A DNA stretch of 18,401 bases from DAOTXK01 sp034435395 (GCA_034435395.1 DAOTXK010000240.1:1-18401); one strand, 5' to 3'; shown: positions 7,716 through 14,655, numbered from the stretch's first letter. Program-made: numbers and translations. Notes: generated by a model not told the origin, from the letters alone.

Positions 7716-7860
7716 CCAGGAATCCACCGGATAAGACACCGCATCCTGTCCAGACCAGGAAGGCCATCCGGGGATATGGAGGGAGGAACGGTCAGGCCGG
7801 GGAAGCCAGGGACCGGCGCGGGCGGCGCTCACCACCGCCGGGCGGAAGCGGACGGACACC

Positions 7861-7880
7861 GGGGCGACCGCGGTCGCCCC
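7861..7880. repeat. 20-bp perfect GC palindrome downstream of the V4R-like gene
   Basis: GGGGCGACCGCGGTCGCCCC is a perfect palindrome 50 bp past the stop of the 7931-8560 gene. It could fold at the 3' end of that transcript, but no T-run follows on the minus strand, so termination is not assured. It may instead be another dispersed palindrome. Confidence 0.4.
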
Positions 7881-7930
7881 CACCAACCCTGGCGCGCCTG
7901 ATATCCGCCGGGCCTGGACGCCGGCCGGGC

Positions 7931-8560
7931 CTAATCGAGCGGTTCTTTGTAAATGAGGTAGCGGCCCATATCGTCGCCCTGGGCCTTGCAGGTCTGCATC
8001 ACCACCCGGAACTCATGCCCGCCGGATACCCAGCGCAGCCCTTCCTGCAACAGCCCCTGGCCCATGTAACACACGGGCCGGTCCGCCGTCCGATTCCAGC
8101 ACATCGGGCACCGTTCCAGGGTGTAGAGGAAGTGGTCCCCCTGGTCGTAGACGTTGGAGATCTGATCGGAAAACTGGTTAAAAATGCTGGCCATGGCCGG
8201 GATGCCGATCTTGAGCTTGGCCGGCAGCGGCAGCACCTTAAAGGCCATATCGCCAACGCCCGCCAGGGCCCCAAAGCCTTTTAAGGCGCTGGCGAAGGCC
8301 GCCCGCCCGGCGCGCAGCGCCAAGCCACGTCCCCCGCGTGCCCCATACATGTCTTCCAGCGCGACCTGCAAGGCGGTGAAGTCGGCGAAATCAAATTCCT
8401 TCTCGAGGTTATCGGGCGGGTAGTTGCCGATGAATTCACTCAGACCGGCCAGATTTAACACCGCGTTGAGGCCGTTGGTGCCCATCACGTCTTCCATCGC
8501 CTCGAAGACGATGAGGGCGATCCGGTTGGGATAATAATAGCCGCTTTTCTCCCGGGGCAT
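7931..8560 (-). CDS. V4R (4-vinyl reductase-like) domain protein
   Basis: This is a 209-aa soluble protein. The N-terminus YYYPNRIALIVFEAMEDVMG followed by NGLNAVLNLAGL is typical of proteins that carry a C-terminal V4R domain. The C-terminal part shows the V4R cysteine pattern: C151-x-x-C154 (CPMC), C164 (VCY) and C191 (TCKAQGD). V4R domains bind small molecules or metal and occur in vinyl-reductase (BchJ-like) and signalling proteins, so the name does not imply chlorophyll synthesis here. The last Cys usually found near the C-terminus (a CRF/CVF-type motif) is replaced (DDMGRYLI), which may alter metal binding. ATG 8560 has a strong GGAGGAG site. Transcription probably starts near 8634 from the promoter at 8641-8669. 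The gene appears monocistronic. Confidence 0.7.
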   Translation of the reverse strand: MPREKSGYYYPNRIALIVFEAMEDVMGTNGLNAVLNLAGLSEFIGNYPPDNLEKEFDFADFTALQVALEDMYGARGGRGLALRAGRAAFASALKGFGALAGVGDMAFKVLPLPAKLKIGIPAMASIFNQFSDQISNVYDQGDHFLYTLERCPMCWNRTADRPVCYMGQGLLQEGLRWVSGGHEFRVVMQTCKAQGDDMGRYLIYKEPLD

Positions 8561-8640
8561 GTGTGCACTCCTCCAGGTCGTTAGGTGCGCAAGGGATGTA
8601 ACAGTAAGGGACGGTATGATCGCAGCCTGTCCACAGACGT

Positions 8641-8669
8641 TTTATAGCCGTAGTGCCCCTAGCTGTCAA
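8641..8669 (-). promoter_or_regulatory. Near-consensus sigma70-type promoter of the V4R-like gene
   Basis: The minus strand has TTGACA (8664-8669), a 17-bp spacer and TATAAA (8641-8646): a perfect -35, optimal spacing, and 5 of 6 at -10. It leaves a leader of about 75 nt to ATG 8560. It is the best promoter match in the window. Confidence 0.85.
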
Positions 8670-8926
8670 GCGGATTTCCGGCCTGGGGGGACGTTTCCGG
8701 GGCCAGGCGGGATCATTCCTACGCTTTTCTAACCCCCCACACACCAGGCCCCCTCCCTACCGCCCCGCCCACATCCGCCCGCGCCGGGGCGGCCCCGCTC
8801 CCCGGCCCCGGCTGGCGGAGGAGGCCAGCCAGGGGAAACGCACGGCCCGCACCCAACAGAGCAGCATGATTCTTCACCAGGATATAAGAAATTCTTCGTT
8901 GGGCATTCGAAATTTTAATGTCTTGC
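8670..8926. other. Gene-free divergent spacer
   Basis: Between the V4R promoter and the MFS promoter I see no gene. The left part is extremely C/G-rich. From about 8865 it turns AT-rich (AAATTCTTCG, CATTCGAAATTTTAATG), giving the easily melted DNA around the MFS promoter. Confidence 0.5.
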
Positions 8927-8955
8927 TTGACATTTGTGTCACCTGGTGGTATTTA
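8927..8955 (+). promoter_or_regulatory. Candidate promoter of the MFS exporter gene
   Basis: TTGACA (8927-8932), a 17-bp spacer and TATTTA (8950-8955), preceded by TGG as an extended -10. The perfect -35 and TGn compensate for a weak -10. The leader runs about 130 nt to ATG 9093 and contains GGCGGGC-G-GCCCGCC (9056-9070) just before the ribosome site. Confidence 0.6.
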
Positions 8956-9092
8956 AGAGGCATATTGATTTCTGTCAGGCGAAACTTAAAGATTTTGATC
9001 CGCGTATAGAACTGTAAAAATCCCCGCCCACGATGGAAGCCCCGCTCCCCTCACGGGCGGGCGGCCCGCCAGGGCGGGCGGAAGGAGCGACC

Positions 9093-10406
9093 ATGCGCAC
9101 GGAACGGGTCGCCTGGCGCGACGGACAATGGAAGCTGCCGTTTTTCACCATCTGGGCCGGGCAGGCCTTCAGCCTGTTCGGCAGCAGCCTGGTCGGGTTT
9201 GCCCTGGTGTGGTGGCTGACCGCCGAGACCGGCTCGGCCACGATCCTGGCCCTGGGGACGCTGTTCAGCCTGCTGCCGCAGATCGCCCTGGGGCCGCTGG
9301 CCGGGACGCTGGTTGACCGCTGGAACCGCCGCCGGGTGACGCTGGTCGCCGACAGCCTGATCGCCCTGGCGACGCTGCTGCTGGCCGCCCTGTTCGCCAG
9401 CGGCGGCGCTCAGACGTGGCACGTGCTGGCCCTGATGCTGATCCGGGCGGCGGGCGGGGCCTTTCACTGGCCAGCCATGCAGGCCTCGACCACGCTCATG
9501 GTCCCGGATAAACACCTGGCCCGCGTGGCCGGGTTGAACCAGACCCTCCAGGGCTTGCAGAGCATCGTCAGCCCGCCAGTGGGGGCGCTGCTGTACGCTG
9601 TCCTGCCGCTGCCGGGCATCCTGCTCATCGACGTGGGCACGGCGCTGCTGGCCATCGCCCCGCTGCTGGTCATCGACATCCCGCAGCCGGAACGGCCCCC
9701 GACGACGGCCCAGTCCGTCCGCCCGTCCGTCTGGCAGGACATGTTGGACGGCTTTCGTTACGTCCGGGCCTGGCCGGGGCTGCTGGCGGTGATCGTCATG
9801 GCCGTCGTGCTGAACCTGCTGGCCAACCCGGCCTTCTCCCTGATGCCGCTGCTGGTGACGGATCACTTCGGCGGCGGGGCGACCGAGCTGGGCTGGCTGG
9901 AATCGGCCTGGGGAATCGGGATGCTGGTGGGCGGCCTGACGCTGAGCGTATGGGGCGGCTTCAAACGCCGGGTGCTCACCTCGCTGCTGGCTATCATCGG
10001 GCAGGCCATCGGGATGCTGATCCTGGGGCTGGCCCCGGCGACGCTGTTCGGGCTGGCGGTGGCCGGGCTGTTCCTGGCCGGGTTCATGAGTCCGATCGTC
10101 AACGGGCCGTTTTTCGCCATGATGCAGTCCACCATCGCGCCGGAGATGCAGGGGCGGGTGCTCAGCCTGGTGGGGGCGGCGGTGCAGGCCATGACGCCGC
10201 TCGGGCTGCTGGTCATCGGGCCGCTGGCCGACGCGATCGGGGTGCGCGCGCCGATGATCGTCGCCGGCGCGGTCAGCCTGGTGATGGGCGCGGGGGCGCT
10301 GTTCGTGCCAGCCATCATGACCATCGAGACCAACCGGCGGGAGGTCGTCGGGGCAGGCGGCAGGGAAGCCCCCCAGCCCGACGAAGTCGTGGCGTCTGCC
10401 GACTGA
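9093..10406 (+). CDS. MFS transporter (drug/macrolide-efflux-like)
   Basis: The 437-aa protein has about twelve hydrophobic segments with a central cytoplasmic loop (about residues 200-220, PQPERPPTTAQSVRPS). The MFS motif A between TM2 and TM3 reads GPLAGTLVDRWNRRRV. The start FFTIWAGQAFSLFGSSLVGF, the ALVWWLT segment and the WPAMQASTTLMVP loop match the DHA3/MefA-type group of proton-driven exporters. The substrate cannot be told from sequence. ATG 9093 is chosen over the upstream ATG 9033 because GGAAGGAG lies at ideal distance before it and the 9033 extension is a GC-rich, Pro/Gly/Arg-rich leader translation. The gene is monocistronic and convergent with the aminotransferase, with 38 bp between their stops. 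Confidence 0.9.
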   Translation: MRTERVAWRDGQWKLPFFTIWAGQAFSLFGSSLVGFALVWWLTAETGSATILALGTLFSLLPQIALGPLAGTLVDRWNRRRVTLVADSLIALATLLLAALFASGGAQTWHVLALMLIRAAGGAFHWPAMQASTTLMVPDKHLARVAGLNQTLQGLQSIVSPPVGALLYAVLPLPGILLIDVGTALLAIAPLLVIDIPQPERPPTTAQSVRPSVWQDMLDGFRYVRAWPGLLAVIVMAVVLNLLANPAFSLMPLLVTDHFGGGATELGWLESAWGIGMLVGGLTLSVWGGFKRRVLTSLLAIIGQAIGMLILGLAPATLFGLAVAGLFLAGFMSPIVNGPFFAMMQSTIAPEMQGRVLSLVGAAVQAMTPLGLLVIGPLADAIGVRAPMIVAGAVSLVMGAGALFVPAIMTIETNRREVVGAGGREAPQPDEVVASAD

Positions 10407-10444
10407 GGGCGGAGGCGGCTGGCGGTGGCCCGGCGCTACCGCTC

Positions 10445-11605
10445 CTACCCATGCCGCTGCATGAAACGGTGCAGGCGCTCCAGCGCTTGCTCAAGCTGCT
10501 CGTAGGCGGTGGCGTAACAGCAGCGCACGAAACCCGCCCCGCTCGGCCCAAAGGCCCGCCCCGGCACCACCGCCACCTGCTCCTCCCGGAGCAGCGCCTC
10601 GGCGAACTGCTCGTCGGTCAGGCCGGTGGCGGCCACGCTGGGAAAGGCGTAAAACGCCCCTCGCGGCTCGAAGGTATGCAGCCCCAGCTCGTTGAGGCCG
10701 CCCAGCAGCAGCCGACGCCGCCGGTCGTATTCGGCCACCATCCGCTGGACGTGCTCCTCGCCGCTTTCCAGCGCCTCCACGCCCGCGATCTGGGCGGTGG
10801 TGGGCGCGCTCATGATGGTGTACTGGTGAATCTTACTCATGGCGGCCATCAACTCCGGCGGGGCCGCCGCCCAGCCCAGCCGCCAGCCGGTCATGGCATG
10901 GGATTTACTCAGGCCGCCCAGCACAATGGACCGCGCCCGCATGCCGTCCAGGGTGGCGAAGTTGGTGTGGGCCATGCCGTATACCAGCCGGTCGTAAATC
11001 TCGTCGGAGATGACCAGCAGATCATACCGGCGGGCCAGGGCGGCGATCTCCTCCAGCCGCTGGCGGGTCATGACCGCGCCGGTGGGGTTGTTGGGATAAC
11101 CGATCAGGATGGCTTTGGTGCGGGGCGTGATGTGGGCTTCCACCGCCGCGCCGGTGACCTGAAAATCGTCGGCCACGCCAGTTGGGACCATCACCGGCGT
11201 CCCGCCCGCCAGAGCCACTTCCGGCGCGTAGCTGACAAAACACGGCTCCGGGATGATCACCTCGTCGCCGGGGTTGATGGTGGCGGAGACGGCCAGGTAC
11301 ATCGCCTCGCTGACGCCGACCGTGATCACCAGCTCGTCTTCCGGGTCGTAACACACGCCGTACAGCCGCGCCAGGTAGCGAGAGACCGCCTCCCGCAGCT
11401 CCCGGATGCCCGCGTTAGAGGTGTAGTGAGTCGCGCCCTGCTCCAGCGACCGGATGCCCGCCCGCCGGATCGGCTCCGGCGTGACAAAATCCGGCTCGCC
11501 GATGCCCAGCGAGATCACGTGGTCCATGGTGGCGGCGATGTCGAAGAAGCGACGGATGCCCGACGGCGGCACCCGCTGCACACGGTCGGAAATGAAGTTG
11601 CGCAT
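10445..11605 (-). CDS. Class I/II PLP-dependent aminotransferase
   Basis: At 386 aa this is a normal size for fold-type I aminotransferases. Seen: the PLP lysine K234 in GGLSKSHAMTGWRLGW, YPNNPTGA (N172/N173 region), D201-x-x-Y204 (SDEIYDRL) that holds the pyridine ring, the substrate entrance GIGEPDF, and a carboxylate-binding Arg near the C-terminus (GFVRCCYA). The opening VQRVPPSGIRRFFDIA followed by DHVISLGIGEPDF is typical of the aromatic/aspartate-type group. The exact amino donor is uncertain. ATG 11605 is chosen because AGGAG lies 9 bases upstream. ATG 11611 is too close to that site, and the 11653 start adds an unconserved Pro-rich tail. It is divergent from alanine dehydrogenase, so both may serve pyruvate/alanine or related amino-acid turnover. 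Confidence 0.93.
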   Translation of the reverse strand: MRNFISDRVQRVPPSGIRRFFDIAATMDHVISLGIGEPDFVTPEPIRRAGIRSLEQGATHYTSNAGIRELREAVSRYLARLYGVCYDPEDELVITVGVSEAMYLAVSATINPGDEVIIPEPCFVSYAPEVALAGGTPVMVPTGVADDFQVTGAAVEAHITPRTKAILIGYPNNPTGAVMTRQRLEEIAALARRYDLLVISDEIYDRLVYGMAHTNFATLDGMRARSIVLGGLSKSHAMTGWRLGWAAAPPELMAAMSKIHQYTIMSAPTTAQIAGVEALESGEEHVQRMVAEYDRRRRLLLGGLNELGLHTFEPRGAFYAFPSVAATGLTDEQFAEALLREEQVAVVPGRAFGPSGAGFVRCCYATAYEQLEQALERLHRFMQRHG

Positions 11606-11667
11606 GATCATCTGCTCCTGCCAGGCGCGCGGCGGCGGACCAGCAGTCGTCATCCGATGAAGCCACT

Positions 11668-11695
11668 ATCATACCAGGCGGCGGCGAGATGTAAA
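11668..11695 (-). promoter_or_regulatory. Promoter of the aminotransferase gene
   Basis: The minus strand has TTTACA (11690-11695), a 16-bp spacer and TATGAT (11668-11673), with TGG forming an extended -10. Both hexamers match 5 of 6. The leader is about 56 nt. Confidence 0.75.
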
Positions 11696-11800
11696 CATCC
11701 GGCTGGCGTTTCGCTGGCGGCCAGCCGTCCGAAGAGGGAGGAAACCGGACCAGGTTCGCCATAATGCCCCCAGGAACATGATTTTCAATCATACATCCTG

Positions 11801-11806
11801 TACAAT
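11801..11806 (+). promoter_or_regulatory. Weak -10 candidate for alanine dehydrogenase
   Basis: TACAAT in an AT-rich patch, about 175 bp upstream of ATG 11982. No acceptable -35 is seen at 16-19 bp, so this is tentative. The rest of the leader shows no coding signal that I trust. Confidence 0.25.
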
Positions 11807-11981
11807 ATGGCTGCGGCGGTTTTCACAACGCCAGAGGGAGCAGCAGGCTGGCAGACAGCGTTTCTGGTCTTATGAGGTGTCCTGGCGGGGTGATGGGCTG
11901 CGGAGGCGATGCGGCCCGGCGGCGACGGCCCGCGCCAGGGGACGGCCCAAGGACAGGGAATTCCCACACGGAGGTTGCTCA

Positions 11982-13109
11982 ATGAAAGTCGGCATAACCA
12001 AAGAGATCAAGACGGACGAGTATCGGGTCGCCTTGCCACCCGGTGGCGTCAGCGAACTGGTCCGGCACGGCCACACGGTCTTTGTGGAGACCAAAGCCGG
12101 GCTGGGTAGCAACTTCACCGACGCCGAATATATCGCCGCCGGGGCGACCATCCTCGACAGCGCCGAGGCGGTCTGGAACCAGGCGGAGATGGTGGTCAAG
12201 GTTAAAGAGCCTCAGCCGTCGGAATACGCCTTTCTGCGCGACGACCTGATCCTGTTCACTTACCTGCACCTGGCTGCCGAGGAGACGCTGACGCGCCAGA
12301 TGCTGGACAGCGGCATCACCGGTCTGGCCTACGAGACGGTCGAAGACCAGCATGGCCACCTGCCGCTGCTGGAGCCGATGAGCGAGGTGGCCGGGCGCAT
12401 GGCGGCGCAGAAAGCGGCCCATTACCTGGAGCGGCCCAACGGCGGGCGGGGCGTGCTGATGGGCGGCATTCCGGGCGTCGACCCGGCGCACGTGGTCATC
12501 CTGGGGGCGGGCACGGTGGGCACCAACGCCGCCAAGGTGGCGCTGGGCATGGGCGCGCGGGTGACGCTGCTGGACATCAACCTGGAGCGGCTGCGCTACC
12601 TGGACGACACCCTGCACGGGCGCGTCACCACCCTCTACTCCAACGCCGGGAACATCGCCAAAATGATCGCCACCGCCGACGCCGTGATCGGGGCGGTGCT
12701 GATCACCGGCGCGCGCGCCCCCTGGCTGGTGACCCGCGCCATGCTGCGGGACATGCCTGAGGGCAGCGTCATCGTGGACGTGTCGGTGGACCAGGGCGGC
12801 TGCATCGAAACCACCCACCCCACCACCCACAGCGATCCGACCTTCGTGGTGGATGGGGTGCTGCATTACGGCGTGGCCAACATGCCGGGGGCGGTGCCCC
12901 GCACGTCCAGCCTCGGCCTCTCCAATGCCACGCTGCGCTACGTGCTGCGCGTGGCCGACCTGGGGCTGCTGGCCGCGTTGGACGAAGACCCCGGCCTGGC
13001 CAGGGGGCTGAACACCTACCAGGGTCACTGCACGCATCCGGCGGTGGCGGAGACCTTCGGCCTGGCTTACAAGCCGGTGGAGGCCGCGCTCAAAGCGCCG
13101 GTCGGCTAG
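11982..13109 (+). CDS. ald: Alanine dehydrogenase
   Basis: The enzyme interconverts L-alanine and pyruvate plus ammonia with NAD. At 375 aa it is the usual length. Seen: MKVGITKEIKTDEYRVALPP with substrate Arg R15, catalytic lysine K75 in VVKVKEP, catalytic His H96 in TYLHLAA, the nucleotide-binding glycines in VVILGAGTVGTNAAKVALGMGA, and the Asp of VDVSVDQGG. The C-terminus YQGHCTHPAVAETFGL is also typical. ATG 11982 has a GGAGG site 7 bases upstream and gives the canonical MKVGI start. The longer open frame back to 11778 is an unconserved Arg-rich leader. The gene is cytoplasmic and monocistronic, ending before the hairpin at 13145-13176. Confidence 0.97.
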   Translation: MKVGITKEIKTDEYRVALPPGGVSELVRHGHTVFVETKAGLGSNFTDAEYIAAGATILDSAEAVWNQAEMVVKVKEPQPSEYAFLRDDLILFTYLHLAAEETLTRQMLDSGITGLAYETVEDQHGHLPLLEPMSEVAGRMAAQKAAHYLERPNGGRGVLMGGIPGVDPAHVVILGAGTVGTNAAKVALGMGARVTLLDINLERLRYLDDTLHGRVTTLYSNAGNIAKMIATADAVIGAVLITGARAPWLVTRAMLRDMPEGSVIVDVSVDQGGCIETTHPTTHSDPTFVVDGVLHYGVANMPGAVPRTSSLGLSNATLRYVLRVADLGLLAALDEDPGLARGLNTYQGHCTHPAVAETFGLAYKPVEAALKAPVG

Positions 13110-13144
13110 CGGCCCCCGCCGCCACCACCCCCCAGACAAAGACG

Positions 13145-13176
13145 CTGCCCTGGCGAGGGGATTCCCGCCAGGGCAG
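13145..13176 (+). terminator. Strong stem-loop downstream of alanine dehydrogenase
   Basis: CTGCCCTGGCG and CGCCAGGGCAG form a perfect 11-bp stem around a 10-nt loop, extendable by three more pairs including one G-U. It begins 35 bp after the ald stop. No T-run follows, so it may be an RNA-stabilising hairpin or a weak terminator rather than a classic intrinsic one. Confidence 0.55.
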
Positions 13177-13224
13177 TGTGATGATCGTCTCGTCGCTGGC
13201 CGCGCGTTAGAGGGACTCGGTATC

Positions 13225-13522
13225 GGTCCGAGAATTCACGGACAAGGGGCTTATGAATTTCAGCAAAAAATCCGGATACTCACGCGGCGCGGGATAGGCC
13301 CCCCAGGCAGATGGCCGCGAACGGGCAGCGGCGATGGTGACGGTCGCCCCTGGGCCGTCAGTCCTCCCGTAGCGGCGCGACTCGTCGCGCCGTTTTGGGT
13401 AGGCGTCGGCATCCATGCCGCCGCTACGATCAGGCGTCGAGTACCTGGGCTACATCGATTGATATCCGCACTAACTGGTTAAAGCTCATAAGCCCTTTGT
13501 TTGATGATTTTTCGGACAGGTT
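13225..13522. repeat. Family A element interrupted by about 233 bp
   Basis: The left half (13225-13253: GGTCCGAGAATTCACGG then ACAAGGGGCTTA) and the right half (13487-13522: CATAAGCCCTTTG then TTGATGATTTTTCGGACAGG) are the two sides of the same element seen intact at 7459-7529 and 14715-14776. The central palindrome is opened by DNA from 13254 to 13486 that carries the 59-bp REP-like repeat. The junctions are mirror images (GGGCTTATGA / TCATAAGCCC). The right end abuts the peroxiredoxin stop codon at 13524. No gene is seen in 13110-13523. Confidence 0.65.
13369..13427 (-). repeat. 59-bp GTAG...CTAC REP-like element, copy 1
   Basis: Read on the minus strand it begins GTAGCGGCGGCATGGATGCC and ends CGCGCCGCTAC. 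It holds two internal hairpins (GGCAT/ATGCC and GGCGCGAC/GTCGCGCC). It matches copy 2 (17925-17983, plus) at 53 of 59 positions by my hand alignment. Confidence 0.75.
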
Positions 13523-13523
13523 C

Positions 13524-14267
13524 CTAGCTGAACGCCTCCTCCGGCTTCCAGACCTCCCACACTTTGCCCACCAGCGCCGGGCCGGGCTTGAGCGTCGCCT
13601 TGCCGGGCCGCCAGCCGGATGGGGCGACTTCGCCGGTGGCGCGCACGTGCTGGAAGGCCTGCACCTGCCGGATCAGTTCGGCGACGTTGCGCCCCACCGG
13701 CGGGGTGAGCACTTCCATGGCCTGGATCACACCGTCCGGGTCGATCAGGAAACGCCCCCGGATGTCCACCCCGGCGGCCTCGTCATAGACGCCGTAGGCG
13801 GCCCCGATCCGCCCCCCGGCGTCGGAGAGCATCGGGAAGGGCACGCCGCCTTCCACCATCCGGGAAAGCTCCTGCTCCTGCCAGATTTTGTGAGTGAAGC
13901 GGCTATCGGTGCTGACCGAGAGGACCTGAACGCCCAGCGCCTGAAGTTCAGGATATTTGACGGCAACTGCCGACAGTTCGGTCGGTCATACGAAGGTGAA
14001 ATCGCCGGGGTAAAAACAGAGGACCACCCACTGGCCCTTATAATCGGAGAGTTTGATGTTCTTGAAGCCGCCGTCCACGTAGGCGGTGGCCTCGAAGTCA
14101 GGGGCCGGTTGGCCCACACGCGCCATCATCTGGTCAGACTCCTTTCCTGATAGAGGGGCTGGCCCGCCCGCAGGGGAGCCGCCCCCGCTTGACCCGGCAG
14201 CGACCGGCCCGCCGGCCGGCTGCACGCAGGATTCGCCCGCCGATGGGGGCTGATCCGCTTCAGACAT
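13524..14267 (-). CDS. Selenocysteine-containing peroxiredoxin (AhpC/TSA family), UGA at the peroxidatic position
   Basis: Peroxiredoxins reduce hydroperoxides through a peroxidatic Cys. The frame reads VGQPAPDFEATAYVDGGF, then WVVLCFYPGDFTFV, then TGA (13986-13988), then PTELSAVAVKYPEL, VLSVSTDSRFTHKIW, VPFPMLSDAGG and GRFLIDPDGVIQAMEV. The TGA takes exactly the place of the Cys in the invariant FTFVCPTE motif, and the frame is intact for 153 codons beyond it, to TAG at 13524. A SECIS-like hairpin follows (13958-13975). I therefore read TGA as Sec. The usual resolving Cys motif GEVCP is GEVAP, so it looks like a 1-Sec enzyme. Two starts are possible: ATG 14267 (AAAGGA site, adding a Gly/Pro/Ser-rich extension with one Cys; Sec at residue 94) or ATG 14129 (AAGGAG site; Sec at 48, like classic AhpC). 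The gene lies 41 bp after DUF951 and is probably cotranscribed with it. Automatic annotation would split it in two at the TGA. Confidence 0.85.
13958..13975 (-). promoter_or_regulatory. Candidate bacterial SECIS hairpin
   Basis: In the mRNA, counting the U of UGA as 1, the stem UG-U-CGGC (14-20) pairs with GCCG-U-CA (25-31) around the loop AGUU (21-24), with one U-U mismatch. Known E. coli fdhF-type SECIS elements place the SelB-recognised loop with its G-U at about 22-25 nt and have a U irregularity in the stem. Position and loop bases agree. An alternative hairpin CCGAC/GUCGG (4-8/15-19) overlaps it. Confidence 0.6.
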
Positions 14268-14308
14268 ACCGTCGATCCTTTCTGGCTGAGGGCTGGGAAC
14301 AGAAAAGG

Positions 14309-14518
14309 TCAGGAAGCGTCGTCGCCGGAGGGCGGCGGTGAATGGAGGCGCTTGACGGCCCGTTCGAACTTGCGGCGCGGCAGCATCACCCGCCGTCCAC
14401 AGCCCAGGCACTTGATGCCAATATCGGCCCCAATGCGGTACACCTCCCACTGCTGGCTGCCGCAGGGATGGGTTTTGCGCATGGTGGCGACATCACCCAC
14501 GTGAATCTCCAGGGGCAT
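14309..14518 (-). CDS. DUF951 family protein
   Basis: The 69-aa small basic protein contains the family pattern VGDVATMRKTHPCGSQQWEV, then RIGADIGIKCLGCGRRVMLPR and KFERAVKRL. Cysteines C19, C37 and C40 could hold a metal. The function of DUF951 is not established; the basic, zinc-ribbon-like layout suggests nucleic-acid or ribosome contact, which is inference. ATG 14518 has a GAGGAT site about 7 bases upstream. The gene is first after the extended -10 promoter at 14577-14585 and is followed after 41 bp by the selenoprotein peroxiredoxin, so the two likely share a transcript. Confidence 0.9.
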   Translation of the reverse strand: MPLEIHVGDVATMRKTHPCGSQQWEVYRIGADIGIKCLGCGRRVMLPRRKFERAVKRLHSPPPSGDDAS

Positions 14519-14576
14519 CGTTGATATCCTCGGATGAGGGGAGAGCCGGGACCGATCACGCCTGACACCTGGCCCT

Positions 14577-14585
14577 ATTATAGCA
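14577..14585 (-). promoter_or_regulatory. Extended -10 promoter of DUF951-peroxiredoxin
   Basis: The minus strand reads TGC-TATAAT, a perfect -10 with the TGn extension, about 60 bp upstream of ATG 14518. No -35 match is seen, as expected for extended -10 promoters. Confidence 0.7.
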
Positions 14586-14604
14586 GAGTAGCCGGGGCCA
14601 GGCG

Positions 14605-14613
14605 TGGTATAAT
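14605..14613 (+). promoter_or_regulatory. Extended -10 promoter of the M50-HD-permease operon
   Basis: The plus strand reads TGG-TATAAT, a perfect extended -10, only 25 bp from the divergent minus-strand -10. The two face outward inside an inverted repeat (GGCCC.ATTATA / TATAAT..GGGCC). The leader to the TTG start is about 175 nt and contains the family C fragment and the family A element. Confidence 0.7.
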
Positions 14614-14655
14614 GGGGGCCGGAGCCCGGCCTGGGGCGGCTTCGTTCGACCGTTT

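Noticed and set aside
9056..9070. GGCGGGC-G-GCCCGCC hairpin before the MFS ribosome site
   Set aside because: Such GC inverted repeats are expected in this composition and no alternative structure supports attenuation.
10407..10444. Possible bidirectional terminator between the MFS and aminotransferase genes
   Set aside because: Only a 5-bp GCGGT/ACCGC stem with a broken interior and no T-run on either strand.
9950..11764. 604-aa plus-strand open frame
   Set aside because: It runs across the end of the MFS gene and antisense to the aminotransferase. Its low-complexity Gly/Ala/Arg/His composition and lack of any motif mark it as a shadow of GC-rich coding DNA.
11979..13139. 386-aa minus-strand frame opposite alanine dehydrogenase
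   Set aside because: It is fully antisense to a gene with all catalytic residues, rich in His/Gln/Arg, and has no recognisable domain.
13986..13988. TGA as a simple nonsense mutation making the peroxiredoxin a pseudogene
   Set aside because: It is the only lesion, falls precisely on the catalytic Cys column, the frame is otherwise intact, and a SECIS-like hairpin follows. It remains possible until sel genes are checked in the genome.
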